64,000 bases of DNA from Marinactinospora thermotolerans DSM 45154 (GTDB lineage: Bacteria > Actinomycetota > Actinomycetes > Streptosporangiales > Streptosporangiaceae): NCBI RefSeq assembly GCF_900167435.1, contig NZ_FUWS01000009.1:124001-188000 (forward strand), written 5' to 3'. Positions 39,012-50,398 of the stretch are shown one piece after another. The position numbers and the translations under genes were made by a program. Each line of letters opens with the position of its first letter. Within the stretch, counting starts at the first letter, position 1. The notes below the pieces were generated by a model that did not search any database, was not told the DNA's origin, and saw only the letters and a list, made by a program, of their open reading frames with translations.

Positions 39012-39527
39012 ATGCCGTACGAGTTTCTGGAGGGACGACCCTTCTGGATCGTCTACCTGGCGCTCCTCGGCATCGTGTTCTGCCGCGCCCAGGCCACCTA
39101 CTGGATCGGCCGCGGGATCGGGGCGGGGCTGCACCGTAGCGGCTGGGGGCGGCGGATCGGTCCCCGGCTGGACCGCGCCGAGAAGCTGATCGACCGTTTC
39201 GGTCCGCCGGCCGTCACCCTCTCCTTCCTCACCGTGGGCATCCAGACCGCCGTCAACCTCGCGGCGGGCGCGATGCGGATGCGGTTCCCGCGCTACCTGG
39301 TCGCCATGTTCGTCGGCTGCCTGGCCTGGGCCGCGGTCTACAGCCTGGGCGGGCTGGCGGTCATCGCCGTCTGGTGGGAGCTCTTCCTGCACTCGCCGCT
39401 GCTGGCCGTCACGGCGGCCGTGGTGGCCGCCGCCCTGATCGGGGCCGGGGTGTGGTGGAGGCGCCGGACGCGCTCCCGCGACGAGGCCCCCGCTGCGCGG
39501 CCCGACCCGGTGGAACCCGTCCCCTGA
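39012..39527 (+). CDS. DedA-family (SNARE-associated/VTT) membrane protein
   Basis: The 171-residue membrane protein has about four helices. It resembles the core of the DedA/VTT family: FCRAQATYWIGRGIGAGL, RAEKLIDRFGPPAVTLSFLTVGIQTAVNLAAGAMRMRFPRYLVAMFVGCLAWAAVYS. DedA proteins are thought to flip lipids or support proton-motive-force-dependent envelope functions. It is shorter than typical (about 200 residues). GGGAGGAC precedes ATG 39012. The promoter carries a probable iron box, which would be unusual for this family. Confidence 0.8.
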   Translation: MPYEFLEGRPFWIVYLALLGIVFCRAQATYWIGRGIGAGLHRSGWGRRIGPRLDRAEKLIDRFGPPAVTLSFLTVGIQTAVNLAAGAMRMRFPRYLVAMFVGCLAWAAVYSLGGLAVIAVWWELFLHSPLLAVTAAVVAAALIGAGVWWRRRTRSRDEAPAARPDPVEPVP

Positions 39528-39563
39528 CACGCGGTGCCCGGCTCCGGCCGGCCGGGAGTGCTC

Positions 39564-39569
39564 TACCCT
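39564..39569 (+). promoter_or_regulatory. -10 element for leaderless MetE-like gene
   Basis: TACCCT followed by 8 nt and GTG at 39578; no ribosome site. Confidence 0.5.
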
Positions 39570-39577
39570 GATGCATC

Positions 39578-42818
<3,241 letters not shown>

Positions 42819-42839
42819 TCAATAGTCAGGAAGAGGGGT

Positions 42840-42864
42840 GAGTGCCCGGCCCGCCCGGGTACTC
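42840..42864 (+). terminator. Hairpin after ligA
   Basis: GAGTGCCCGG (42840-42849) pairs with CCGGGTACTC (42855-42864), with one G-T pair, 22 nt after the ligA stop. Confidence 0.55.
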
Positions 42865-42947
42865 CTCACACCGACCCGTCGCCTCTACAATCCGCAGTCG
42901 GCGCGCTACCTGTCGCAGTAATCTGGAGCGAATCGGGCGATTGTTTC

Positions 42948-42967
42948 AGGTAATCCGAGGTTTACCT
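42948..42967. promoter_or_regulatory. Inverted repeat upstream of first c-di-GMP enzyme
   Basis: AGGTAA (42948-42953) and TTACCT (42962-42967) are perfect arms 8 nt apart, about 150 bp before the gene. TACAAT at 42886-42891 could be an upstream -10. The regulator is unknown. Confidence 0.4.
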
Positions 42968-43113
42968 AAAGTCCCCATTTGGCGACACCTGGTGACGGAG
43001 CGGCGTAAGCTGATCTGGATGGTTCCGCACGCGTCAGAAAGGAAGGACGTTCCGGTCATGGGGGTGACCGGAGCGACCGAGACCGAATCCGCTGCATGCA
43101 CCCCGAGGACGTT

Positions 43114-45171
43114 ATGAGGGATCCCAACAACACCCGGGACATCGGTCCCCGGGTCGGGACGCCACTGTGGTTGTACTTCGCCAGCACCACGGTGGCCGGC
43201 TGCGCGCTCCTGGCAGTCTCCCTGTTCTGGCTGGGCCCCGACGAGGTGCAGTACCTCGCCGCCCAGCCGCTCGTCTGGGTCGTGCTGTGCATGGTGGTCC
43301 TCGGTGAACTACGTCCCATCGCCACCCCCCGCTCGCCCACGGACAACGGGGCGCCGACCTCGCTGCCCTTCTCCTTCGCCCTCGTCATCTTCTACGGCCT
43401 GGCGGTCGCCGGCGTCGTCCAGGCCATCGCCACCGTCATCGCGGGCGTCGCCCGAGGTCACGCGCTCCACCGCATCGCGTTCAACGTCGCGCAGTACGGG
43501 TTGAGCTTCGGCGCGGCGGGGGCGGTCATCCGGCTGCTGTTCCCCGAGACCGCCCACATGCCGTGGGTGCCCGAGGGGACCGGTCTCGTCGTCGTCGCGC
43601 TGGCCGGCGCCGCCTACTTCCTCGTCAACCTCCTCCTCGTCGAGTGCGCGGTCGCCATGCACGAGCGCGCGCCCCTGTACCGGGTGTTGATGAAGGGCAT
43701 CGGCCAGCGGGTGTTCGTCTCCGGTGTCCTGCTCAGCCTGGCGCCCCTCGTCGTGGTCGCCATGGCCCACTCGGTGTGGCTGGTGCCGCTGTTCAGCCTG
43801 CCCCTGGTCGCGCTGTACAGCAGCGCCACGCTGTCGGTCAAGCGCGAACACCAGGCCAACCACGACGAGCTCACCGGCCTGGCCAACCGCAAGCTGCTCA
43901 TCCTGCGCACCCAGGAGGCACTGGGGGACGCCCAGCAGAGGGAGCAGCGGGTCGGCCTGCTCATGCTCGACCTCGACCGTTTCAAGGAGGTCAACGACAC
44001 TCTGGGCCACCCCACGGGCGATCGCCTCCTCCAAAACGTCGCGCACCGGCTCACCCACAGCGTCCGTCCCGGCGACCTCGTCGCCCGGCTCGGCGGGGAC
44101 GAGTTCGCGGTCCTGCTGCCGCAGGTCCGCGACGCGGCCTCGGCGCGCGAGGTGGCCGCGCGACTGCGCGTGGCGCTCTCCGAGCCCATGCGGCTGGACG
44201 GCATGGACTTCGACCTGGAGGCCAGCATCGGCATCGCGCTCTACCCCAACCACGCGCCCGACTTCGAGCTGTTGATGCAGCGCGCGGACGTGGCCATGTA
44301 CGTGGCCAAGGAGCGCCGCACCGGGGTCGAGCTGTACGCGCCCCACAAGGATCGCAACTCCACCGCGCGGCTCAGCCTGTTCGGCGAGCTGCGCCGGGCG
44401 CTGGTGGAGGAGGAGCTGGAGATGTTCTACCAGCCCAAGGTGGCCCTGGGGGACCATCGCGCGGTGGGGCTGGAGGCCCTGGTGCGCTGGCGGCATCCAC
44501 AGCGGGGCATCCTCTCGCCGGAGGAGTTCGTCCCCCTGCTGGAGCAGTCCTACCTGATGCGCGGCTTCACCCACCAGGTGATCGAGATGACCCTGCCGCA
44601 GATCGCCGAGTGGTGGTCCCAGGGCCTGCGGTTGCCGGTGGCCGTCAACCTCTCGGCGCGGGAGCTGCTCGATCCGACCCTTCCCGAGATCGTCGCGGCC
44701 GGACTGCGCCGCCACGGGGTCGACCCGCGGGCGCTGCGGTTGGAGATCAGCGAGCGGGTCATGGTCGCCGAGGACGACGCCGTCACCCCCACGATCCTGG
44801 CGCTGGCCGACCTCGGGGTCTCGCTCAGCCTCGACGACTTCGGCACCGGCTACTTCACGCTCGCCAGCCTCAACGGGCTTCCGGTCGAGGAGATCAAGAT
44901 CGACGGCTCGTTCGTGCGCAGGGCCGCCGACGAGAACGAGGGGCGCGTCATCGTGGGCTCGGCCATCGACCTGGTGGCCGCGCTGGGCATGCGCGCGGTC
45001 GCCGAGGGGGTCGAGACCGCCCGGGTCGCCGGGGCGGTGCGCGCCATGGGCTGTTACGCGGCCCAGGGCCGCTACTTCGCCCCGCCCCTGGAGGCGCCCC
45101 AGGCCACGGCCTGGCTGCTGGAGCACGGCGGCTTACAGGTCTCCCAGGAGCGGACGGGGTCGGCGGGCTGA
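43114..45171 (+). CDS. Membrane GGDEF-EAL cyclic di-GMP enzyme (RmdB-like)
   Basis: The 685-residue protein has about seven N-terminal helices (to residue 240), then GGDEF (about 250-410; intact RLGGDEF with an I-site RPGD five residues ahead) and EAL (about 425-680; EALVRW, NLSARE, LEISERV, LDDFGTGY, KIDGSFV, AEGVET and the late Gln in AAQGRYF all intact). Both making and breaking c-di-GMP are possible from sequence. Position after ligA and before gatC matches, from memory, RmdB of Streptomyces, a phosphodiesterase that affects development. ATG 43114 with GAGGA 4 nt upstream is preferred to ATG 43096. Confidence 0.92.
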   Translation: MRDPNNTRDIGPRVGTPLWLYFASTTVAGCALLAVSLFWLGPDEVQYLAAQPLVWVVLCMVVLGELRPIATPRSPTDNGAPTSLPFSFALVIFYGLAVAGVVQAIATVIAGVARGHALHRIAFNVAQYGLSFGAAGAVIRLLFPETAHMPWVPEGTGLVVVALAGAAYFLVNLLLVECAVAMHERAPLYRVLMKGIGQRVFVSGVLLSLAPLVVVAMAHSVWLVPLFSLPLVALYSSATLSVKREHQANHDELTGLANRKLLILRTQEALGDAQQREQRVGLLMLDLDRFKEVNDTLGHPTGDRLLQNVAHRLTHSVRPGDLVARLGGDEFAVLLPQVRDAASAREVAARLRVALSEPMRLDGMDFDLEASIGIALYPNHAPDFELLMQRADVAMYVAKERRTGVELYAPHKDRNSTARLSLFGELRRALVEEELEMFYQPKVALGDHRAVGLEALVRWRHPQRGILSPEEFVPLLEQSYLMRGFTHQVIEMTLPQIAEWWSQGLRLPVAVNLSARELLDPTLPEIVAAGLRRHGVDPRALRLEISERVMVAEDDAVTPTILALADLGVSLSLDDFGTGYFTLASLNGLPVEEIKIDGSFVRRAADENEGRVIVGSAIDLVAALGMRAVAEGVETARVAGAVRAMGCYAAQGRYFAPPLEAPQATAWLLEHGGLQVSQERTGSAG

Positions 45172-45249
45172 GCGCGGACCACTCCGCGGGGCCGCGCGCG
45201 GGAATAGGATTGACCTGTCCGAATCCGCCGAAGGAACGGTTTGCAATTC

Positions 45250-45549
45250 ATGTCCGCCATCACCCGCGATGAGGTCGCGCACCTCGCCCGGTTGTCGCGG
45301 CTGGCGCTGCACGAGGACGAGCTGGACCAGCTCGCCGCCCAGCTCGATGTGATCATCTCCGCTGTGGCCAAGGTGCAGGAGGTCGCCAAGGGCGACATCC
45401 CGCCGACCTCGCACGCCCTGCCGCTGACCAACGTCTACCGCCCCGACGAGTCCCGTCCGGGGCTCTCCCCCGACCAGGCGCTCGCGGGGGCGCCCGCGGT
45501 GGAGGACGGACGGTTCCGCGTGCCGCAGATCCTCGGGGAGGAAGAGTGA
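45250..45549 (+). CDS. gatC: Aspartyl/glutamyl-tRNA amidotransferase subunit C
   Basis: The 99-residue GatC stabilises the GatA-GatB complex that converts Glu-tRNAGln to Gln-tRNAGln. [20 protein letters not shown] and the C-terminal [30 protein letters not shown] are typical. ATG 45250 matches the family, yet the good site GAAGGA is 14 nt away; a TTG at 45241, 5 nt after it, could initiate instead and add MQF. TAGGAT at 45206-45211 is a likely -10. The stop overlaps the gatA GTG. Confidence 0.94.
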   Translation: MSAITRDEVAHLARLSRLALHEDELDQLAAQLDVIISAVAKVQEVAKGDIPPTSHALPLTNVYRPDESRPGLSPDQALAGAPAVEDGRFRVPQILGEEE

Positions 45550-47045
45550 ACAACGACCTCATCCGGCTGAGCGCGGCCGAGCTCGGCGCGGCCATCCGCG
45601 CGGGCCAGACCAGCGCGGTCGAGGCGACGCGCGCCTACCTCGACCGGATCGCGGCCGTCGACGGTGACGTCAACGCCTTCCTGCACGTCGACGACGAGGT
45701 GGCGCTGGAGCAGGCCCGCGCCGTCGACGCCCGCATCGCCGCGGGCGAGGAGACCGGTCCGCTGGCGGGCGTCCCCGTCGCGCACAAGGACGTCTTCACC
45801 ACCAAGGACATGCCGACCACGGCGGCGTCGAAGATCCTGGAGGGGTGGCGGCCGCCCTACGACGCGACGGTCACCGAACGGCTGCGCGACGCCGGGCTGG
45901 TCATCCTGGGCAAGACGAACATGGACGAGTTCGCGATGGGCTCCTCCACCGAGAACTCCGCCTACGGTCCCACCCGCAACCCCTGGGACCTCGACCGCAT
46001 CCCCGGCGGCTCCTCGGGTGGCTCCTCCGCCGCCGTCGCCGCGTTCGAGGCGCCGCTGGCCACCGGCACCGACACCGGCGGTTCCATCCGTCAGCCGGCC
46101 GCGGTGTGCGGCCTGGTCGGTGCCAAGCCCACCTACGGCGGCTCCTCGCGCTACGGTCTCATCGCCTTCGCGTCGTCGCTGGACACCCCGGGTCCCTTCG
46201 CGCGCAACGTGCTCGACGCCGCGCTGCTGCACGAGGCGTTCTCCGGACACGACCCGCGCGACTCCACCTCCATCGACGCCCCGGTGCCGCCGGTGGTCGA
46301 GGCGGCCCGCCGGGCCGACGTCGCGGGGCTGCGGATCGGCATCGTCCGCGAGTTCTCCGGCGAGGGCTATCAGGCGGGCGTGCTCCAGCGGTTCAACGAG
46401 GCCGTCGAGCTGCTGGAGTCCATGGGGGCCAAGGTCGTCGAGGTCTCCTGCCCGAGCTTCACCACCGCGCTGCCGGCCTACTACCTGATCGCGCCCAGCG
46501 AGTGCTCCTCCAACCTCGCCCGCTTCGACGCGATGCGCTACGGCCTGCGTGTCGGCGACGACGGCACCCGCAGTGCCGAGGAGGTCATGTCGCTGACCCG
46601 CGCCGAGGGCTTCGGTCCCGAGGTCAAGCGCCGCATCATCCTGGGCACCTACGCGCTGTCCAGCGGTTACTACGACGCCTACTACGGTTCGGCGCAGCAG
46701 GTGCGCACGCTCATCAAACGCGACTTCGACGCCGCGTTCGAGCACGTGGACGTGCTGGTGTCGCCCACCACCCCGACCACGGCGTTCCCGCTCGGCGAGC
46801 GTACCGACGACCCCATGGCCATGTACCTCGCCGACCTGTGCACGATCCCGACCAACCTGGCCGGTAACGCCGCGCTGTCGGTGCCGTGCGGGCTGGCTCC
46901 CGAGGACGGCCTGCCCGTGGGCCTGCAGATCATGGCGCCGGCGCTCGCCGACGACCGCACCTACCGGGTGGGGGCCGCCGTCGAGGCCGCGCTGAGGGAC
47001 GCCTGGGGCGGCGAGCTGCTGGCCAAGAACGCCTACGCCGTCTGA
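45546..47045 (+). CDS. gatA: Aspartyl/glutamyl-tRNA amidotransferase subunit A
   Basis: The 499-residue amidase releases ammonia from glutamine for the Gat reaction. It has the Ser-cisSer-Lys triad regions: Lys in VAHKDVFTT, the Gly/Ser-rich signature [12 protein letters not shown] and [22 protein letters not shown] 45546 overlaps gatC by 4 bp (GTGA). gatB is not next: two minus-strand surface-protein genes intervene, and the transcript stops at a 42-bp palindrome 25 nt after the stop codon. Confidence 0.96.
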   Translation: MNNDLIRLSAAELGAAIRAGQTSAVEATRAYLDRIAAVDGDVNAFLHVDDEVALEQARAVDARIAAGEETGPLAGVPVAHKDVFTTKDMPTTAASKILEGWRPPYDATVTERLRDAGLVILGKTNMDEFAMGSSTENSAYGPTRNPWDLDRIPGGSSGGSSAAVAAFEAPLATGTDTGGSIRQPAAVCGLVGAKPTYGGSSRYGLIAFASSLDTPGPFARNVLDAALLHEAFSGHDPRDSTSIDAPVPPVVEAARRADVAGLRIGIVREFSGEGYQAGVLQRFNEAVELLESMGAKVVEVSCPSFTTALPAYYLIAPSECSSNLARFDAMRYGLRVGDDGTRSAEEVMSLTRAEGFGPEVKRRIILGTYALSSGYYDAYYGSAQQVRTLIKRDFDAAFEHVDVLVSPTTPTTAFPLGERTDDPMAMYLADLCTIPTNLAGNAALSVPCGLAPEDGLPVGLQIMAPALADDRTYRVGAAVEAALRDAWGGELLAKNAYAV

Positions 47046-47069
47046 GGCCGACGTCCGGGAACGGACAGG

Positions 47070-47111
47070 GCGAGGGCCCGCCACCGTGGATCCACGGTGG
47101 CGGGCCCTCGC
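47070..47111. terminator. Bidirectional terminator, 42-bp perfect palindrome
   Basis: 21-bp arms (47070-47090 and 47091-47111) with no mismatch, core CCGTGGATCCACGG, lie between the converging gatA and the thioester-domain protein gene; it can end both transcripts. Confidence 0.85.
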
Positions 47112-47151
47112 GTCATACGCTCCGCCTCATGGGCGCGGGCGCGGCGCCGGA

Positions 47152-48396
47152 TCAGGCGTCGCGGCCGGCCTTGCGCTTGCGGGACAGGTACATCGCGGCA
47201 CCGCCACCACCGATGGCGACGACGGCCGCGGCGACCAGACCGCCCAGCGCGGCACCGGTCACGGGCAGGGAGTTGCCCGGCTTCTCGTCGGCCGGCGGGG
47301 TCGGCTTGTCCGCGGGGGGCGTCTCAGCCGGCGGCGTGGACGCGGGCGGGGAGGCCGGCGGGGTCGACGGCGGGGTCGAGGGCTCCTCCGACGGCGACTC
47401 GCTCGGCGACGGGCTGGGGGTCTCGGCCGGGGTGCCCTCGGTCCAGGTGACCTTGGCCTGGGCGGAGGCCTCGGTGGTGCCGTCGCCCGCGGTGATCAGG
47501 GTCTGGGTGGGCTTGTTGGGGTCGACGCCCTTGAACAGGCGGCCGATCTGCACCTCGGTGGAGATGGAGCTGGAGACGGTGGCCTCGCCGGGGGCGACGC
47601 CTTCGTCGACCTTGACCGCGAAGGTGCCGCCGTTGGCGGCGGTCTCGATCTCCTTGCCCTCGGCGTCGACGATGCTGACGCCGTCGGGGCCGTTCAGGGT
47701 CAGCGGGACGCTCTCGGCGGTCGTCTCGACCGTGAACTCGCCGATCGTCTCACCGGCCTTGCCGGAGGCCTCGTTGGGCGTGATGGTCAGCGAGGCGGGG
47801 TGCGACTCGACCTCCTGCGCGTTCTCCAGCAGGTAGTCGTAGAAGTCGAGGATGTCGTCGCGGTGCTCCCGGCCGCCGCCGCCCTTGAGCTCGACGCCGT
47901 TGCTGTGGTGCCAGATGGCGGCCTGGGTGGCCGACATGGCCTCCTTGGCGTCCAGGTCCTCGACGCCGGAGGCCTGGGCGAGCTCCTCGGCGGAAACGCG
48001 CGGGTAGGAGTTCTGCAGGATCCACAGGACCTTGCCCGGCTGGGAGTTGGCGAAGTCGCCCTCGCCCGGGTACTCGCTCCAGGCGCCCTCGGAGTAGCTG
48101 GCGCCGCTGCGGATGGGGGTCACGAAGTCGATGCAGTAGGCCGGAAGCTTCGCCCCGTCGGTCAGGGTGAGCTCGAACAGCGTGGTGCCGACCTTGCCGT
48201 CACTGCCGAAGTCGAGGGTGAATCCCTTCTCGACATTGCCGGTGTACTTGCCCTGCGCGCCGCCGGAGTAGACCTCGTCGGCGGAGGCGCCGGGGGCGGC
48301 CAGGCCGAAGGCCAGCAGGGCGGCGGCGGAGCCGGCCACGGTGGTGATGGCGCGGTTACGCCAACGGGGGGATGGGGGGAGCGTCTTCTCGATCAA
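47152..48396 (-). CDS. Sortase-anchored thioester-domain (TQXA) surface protein 1
   Basis: The 414-residue protein has a signal peptide (WRNRAITTVAGSAAALLAFGLAAPGASA), then a thioester domain with the Cys in AYCIDF and Gln in SATQAAIWHHSNGV that form the internal Cys-Gln bond known to attach such proteins covalently to targets. A beta domain, a Pro/Ser/Thr spacer (about 310-375), sorting signal LPVTG, a membrane helix and a basic tail follow. It would be anchored to the wall by a sortase. Initiation is probably TTG 48396, the only suitable codon before the signal peptide. It is a paralogue of the next gene. Confidence 0.88.
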   Translation of the reverse strand: MIEKTLPPSPRWRNRAITTVAGSAAALLAFGLAAPGASADEVYSGGAQGKYTGNVEKGFTLDFGSDGKVGTTLFELTLTDGAKLPAYCIDFVTPIRSGASYSEGAWSEYPGEGDFANSQPGKVLWILQNSYPRVSAEELAQASGVEDLDAKEAMSATQAAIWHHSNGVELKGGGGREHRDDILDFYDYLLENAQEVESHPASLTITPNEASGKAGETIGEFTVETTAESVPLTLNGPDGVSIVDAEGKEIETAANGGTFAVKVDEGVAPGEATVSSSISTEVQIGRLFKGVDPNKPTQTLITAGDGTTEASAQAKVTWTEGTPAETPSPSPSESPSEEPSTPPSTPPASPPASTPPAETPPADKPTPPADEKPGNSLPVTGAALGGLVAAAVVAIGGGGAAMYLSRKRKAGRDA

Positions 48397-48637
48397 GTTA
48401 TTTCCCAGTGAGATATTTAGGGGGAACCGGATACAGATGCTGCGTCGCGTGTCGCCACGCTCGGGCCGGGAGTGATCTGAGTCGTCGCCGACCGGGAGGA
48501 GGAACCGGTTTCTCTGGGTGGACGCCCGCCGAAGACGGCCGGGCTGGCTCGGTGGGCCCGCGGGTTCGAGCCCGGGAGCGGCGGTCGGAGTGTGTAAGAA
48601 ACCCGTAAGTAAACGGTCTCGACCGCCGCACCGCCAG
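48397..48637 (-). other. Long 5' leader of thioester protein 1
   Basis: About 235 nt separate the predicted transcription start from the TTG. CCGGGCT (48538-48544 region) can pair with AGCCCGG (48569-48575 region). The frame stays open but reads as no recognised protein. Confidence 0.4.
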
Positions 48638-48666
48638 ATACTAGCGACCCATTTCCGGGCTTCCAA
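48638..48666 (-). promoter_or_regulatory. Promoter of thioester protein 1
   Basis: On the minus strand TTGGAA (48666-48661) and TAGTAT (48643-48638) give a 17-nt spacer, close to the vegetative consensus. Confidence 0.6.
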
Positions 48667-48815
48667 CACGGTTCACTAAAAATGCGCGGATCTGTTTTGC
48701 TGAGTCCGTAATCGATGACCGTTCGTGATCACGCCATCGCCGCTGGTGGACGAACCGGCGGCGGGTCACCGCCCCGTGGGGGCACCCGTACCGCTGCGCG
48801 TCGGGAAGAAGGTCG

Positions 48816-50027
48816 TCACCTGCGGCGACGGCGAGTGAGGAACATCGCAAGGCCACCTATGGCCAGCAGGACCAGTCCCGTGATGACGATCGTCCCGGCC
48901 CAGGTGCCGGTGAAGGCGAGATCGTTTTCGGGCCGCTTGTCCTCGGCGATGACAACGGGCCCCGAAGGAGCCGACGCGGTCGGAGAGCCGCCCTCCGACG
49001 GTGCGGGCGAGGGAGCCGCGGACGAGGGCGAGGGGGACGGCTCGGCGGCCGGCGGGGACGCCTCGGCGCTGGGCGTGGGAACGGACGCGGGGGTCCAGCT
49101 CACGGTCGCCGAGACCGACGCGCTCACCCCTTCGACGGATTCCGCGGTGATCAGGGCCTGCGTCTTGACCCCGTCCTTGCCGACGAAGAGCCGGCCCGCC
49201 TCCACGGTGGCGTTGTCGGAGGTGGCGTAGAGGGTGGCGGTCCCCTCGGGGGCCGAGGCGTCGGGTTGCAGCAGGACCTCGCCGTCGGCGCGTACCTCGG
49301 TGACGGGGTTCCCGCTCGGGTCGACCAGGTTCGCCGACGGCGCCCCGTTCACCCGCAACCCCACCGGCGACTCGCTGGTGGTGCGTACCGTCAACGGGCC
49401 GAGCGGGGCGCCCGTCTCGCCCCGGACCTGACGCGGGGAGACCTCCAGCGAGGCGGGGGGTTCGGCCGCGCCTCCCCGGTCGGCGACCTCGATCAGGTGG
49501 GCGTAGAGCGCCTCGACCTCCGGCGCGTTGCCGCTGAGCACCCCCACCCTGAGGTCCACCCCGTTGCTGTAGTGCCAGACCGCGGCCTGCGTCGCGGCGA
49601 TCGCCTGCGGGGGGGTCAACGTGACCAGGCCGGTCCGCCTGCGCAGCTCCTCCAGTCCCACCCTCGGGTAGGAGGAGAGGATCACCCGGTGCACCCGCTC
49701 GGCGTTGTCGACGAACTCGCGGGGTTCGGGGTACTCCTCCCAGTCCGCCTCCACGTAGGCGGCCCGCGGGTCCACGCTCGTGCTCAGATCGGCGCAGTAG
49801 GCCCGCACGAAGGAGTCGTCGTCGACCCGCAGGTTGAACAGCGTGGTGGAGGCGGCGGCGCCGTTCTGACCGGCCAGATGGACGGTCGTGCCGGCCTCGC
49901 CGTTGCGGTCGACCCGGGCGATCCCGGTGGACTCGGCCTCGACGGGCAGCGCCGGGCCCCAGCCGAGGAGGACGGCCGTGGTGAGGGCGGCGAGGGCACG
50001 CCGCGCGATGGAGGTGATGCTGGGCAA
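48816..50027 (-). CDS. Sortase-anchored thioester-domain (TQXA) surface protein 2
   Basis: The 403-residue protein has a signal peptide (ARRALAALTTAVLLGWGPALPVEA), a thioester domain (Cys in AYCADL, Gln in AATQAAVWHYSNGV), beta domain, Pro/Ser/Ala spacer, sorting signal LAFTG, membrane helix and RRRRR tail. LAxTG is the motif type of class E sortases, differing from LPVTG in its neighbour. TTG 50027 preceded by AGGGGA is the likely start; a GTG at 50129 would put the signal peptide too far inside. The -10 may be TACTCT (50114-50109). The pair probably arose by duplication. Confidence 0.87.
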   Translation of the reverse strand: MPSITSIARRALAALTTAVLLGWGPALPVEAESTGIARVDRNGEAGTTVHLAGQNGAAASTTLFNLRVDDDSFVRAYCADLSTSVDPRAAYVEADWEEYPEPREFVDNAERVHRVILSSYPRVGLEELRRRTGLVTLTPPQAIAATQAAVWHYSNGVDLRVGVLSGNAPEVEALYAHLIEVADRGGAAEPPASLEVSPRQVRGETGAPLGPLTVRTTSESPVGLRVNGAPSANLVDPSGNPVTEVRADGEVLLQPDASAPEGTATLYATSDNATVEAGRLFVGKDGVKTQALITAESVEGVSASVSATVSWTPASVPTPSAEASPPAAEPSPSPSSAAPSPAPSEGGSPTASAPSGPVVIAEDKRPENDLAFTGTWAGTIVITGLVLLAIGGLAMFLTRRRRR

Positions 50028-50272
50028 GGGGGTCCCCTGGACGGATCGGTGGGACGTGCGCCCGAGGCGGGCGGGAGAACGGGAACTCGCGTTCGAAACC
50101 GGGTCCAAAGAGTAGTCGCCCCCCACCACCTGGTCCGGCGAACCACTCCACCGGTCTCGAATCGTGTACTAGCTGTGACCTTGTGATTCCCCGACGGATG
50201 GTGACCATCACAGCAGGGCCCGTAGGGGTGACCGGGCGCCGGACCGTTCCCGACATCGGTAGGCTTCTTGAC
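50028..50272. other. Divergent control region of thioester protein 2 and gatB
   Basis: GCTGTGA (50172-50178) and TCACAGC (50208-50214) are inverted arms 29 nt apart. On the plus strand TAGGCT (50260-50265) is a -10. No gene is supported. Confidence 0.4.
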
Positions 50273-50398
50273 GTGCCCCGCGTCCCACTGCCGATCGGCG
50301 CGGGCACGACCGAACGGCGAACGTCCTCGCTGGTGGGGCAGTGCGCAGCGGGACCCCTCGGATACGGAAACGGGTTGCGGCGATGGGTAGCGCGGTAA
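50273..50398 (+). CDS. Possible leaderless upstream ORF overlapping gatB start
   Basis: TAGGCT (50260-50265) lies 7 nt before a GTG that opens a 41-codon ORF ending at 50398, overlapping the gatB ATG 50383 in another frame. The peptide is Arg/Gly-rich and not recognised. If translated it could couple to gatB; it may also be untranslated leader. Confidence 0.25.
   Translation: MPRVPLPIGAGTTERRTSSLVGQCAAGPLGYGNGLRRWVAR

Noticed and set aside
42948-42967. Second iron box from AGGTAA/TTACCT half-sites
   Set aside because: The half-sites are 8 nt apart instead of the 3 of a DtxR-type box, so the spacing is wrong; kept only as an unassigned inverted repeat.
48560-48576. tRNA-like T-arm (GGGTTCGAGCCC)
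   Set aside because: No D-arm, anticodon stem or matching acceptor stem occurs around it; it is chance in GC-rich DNA.
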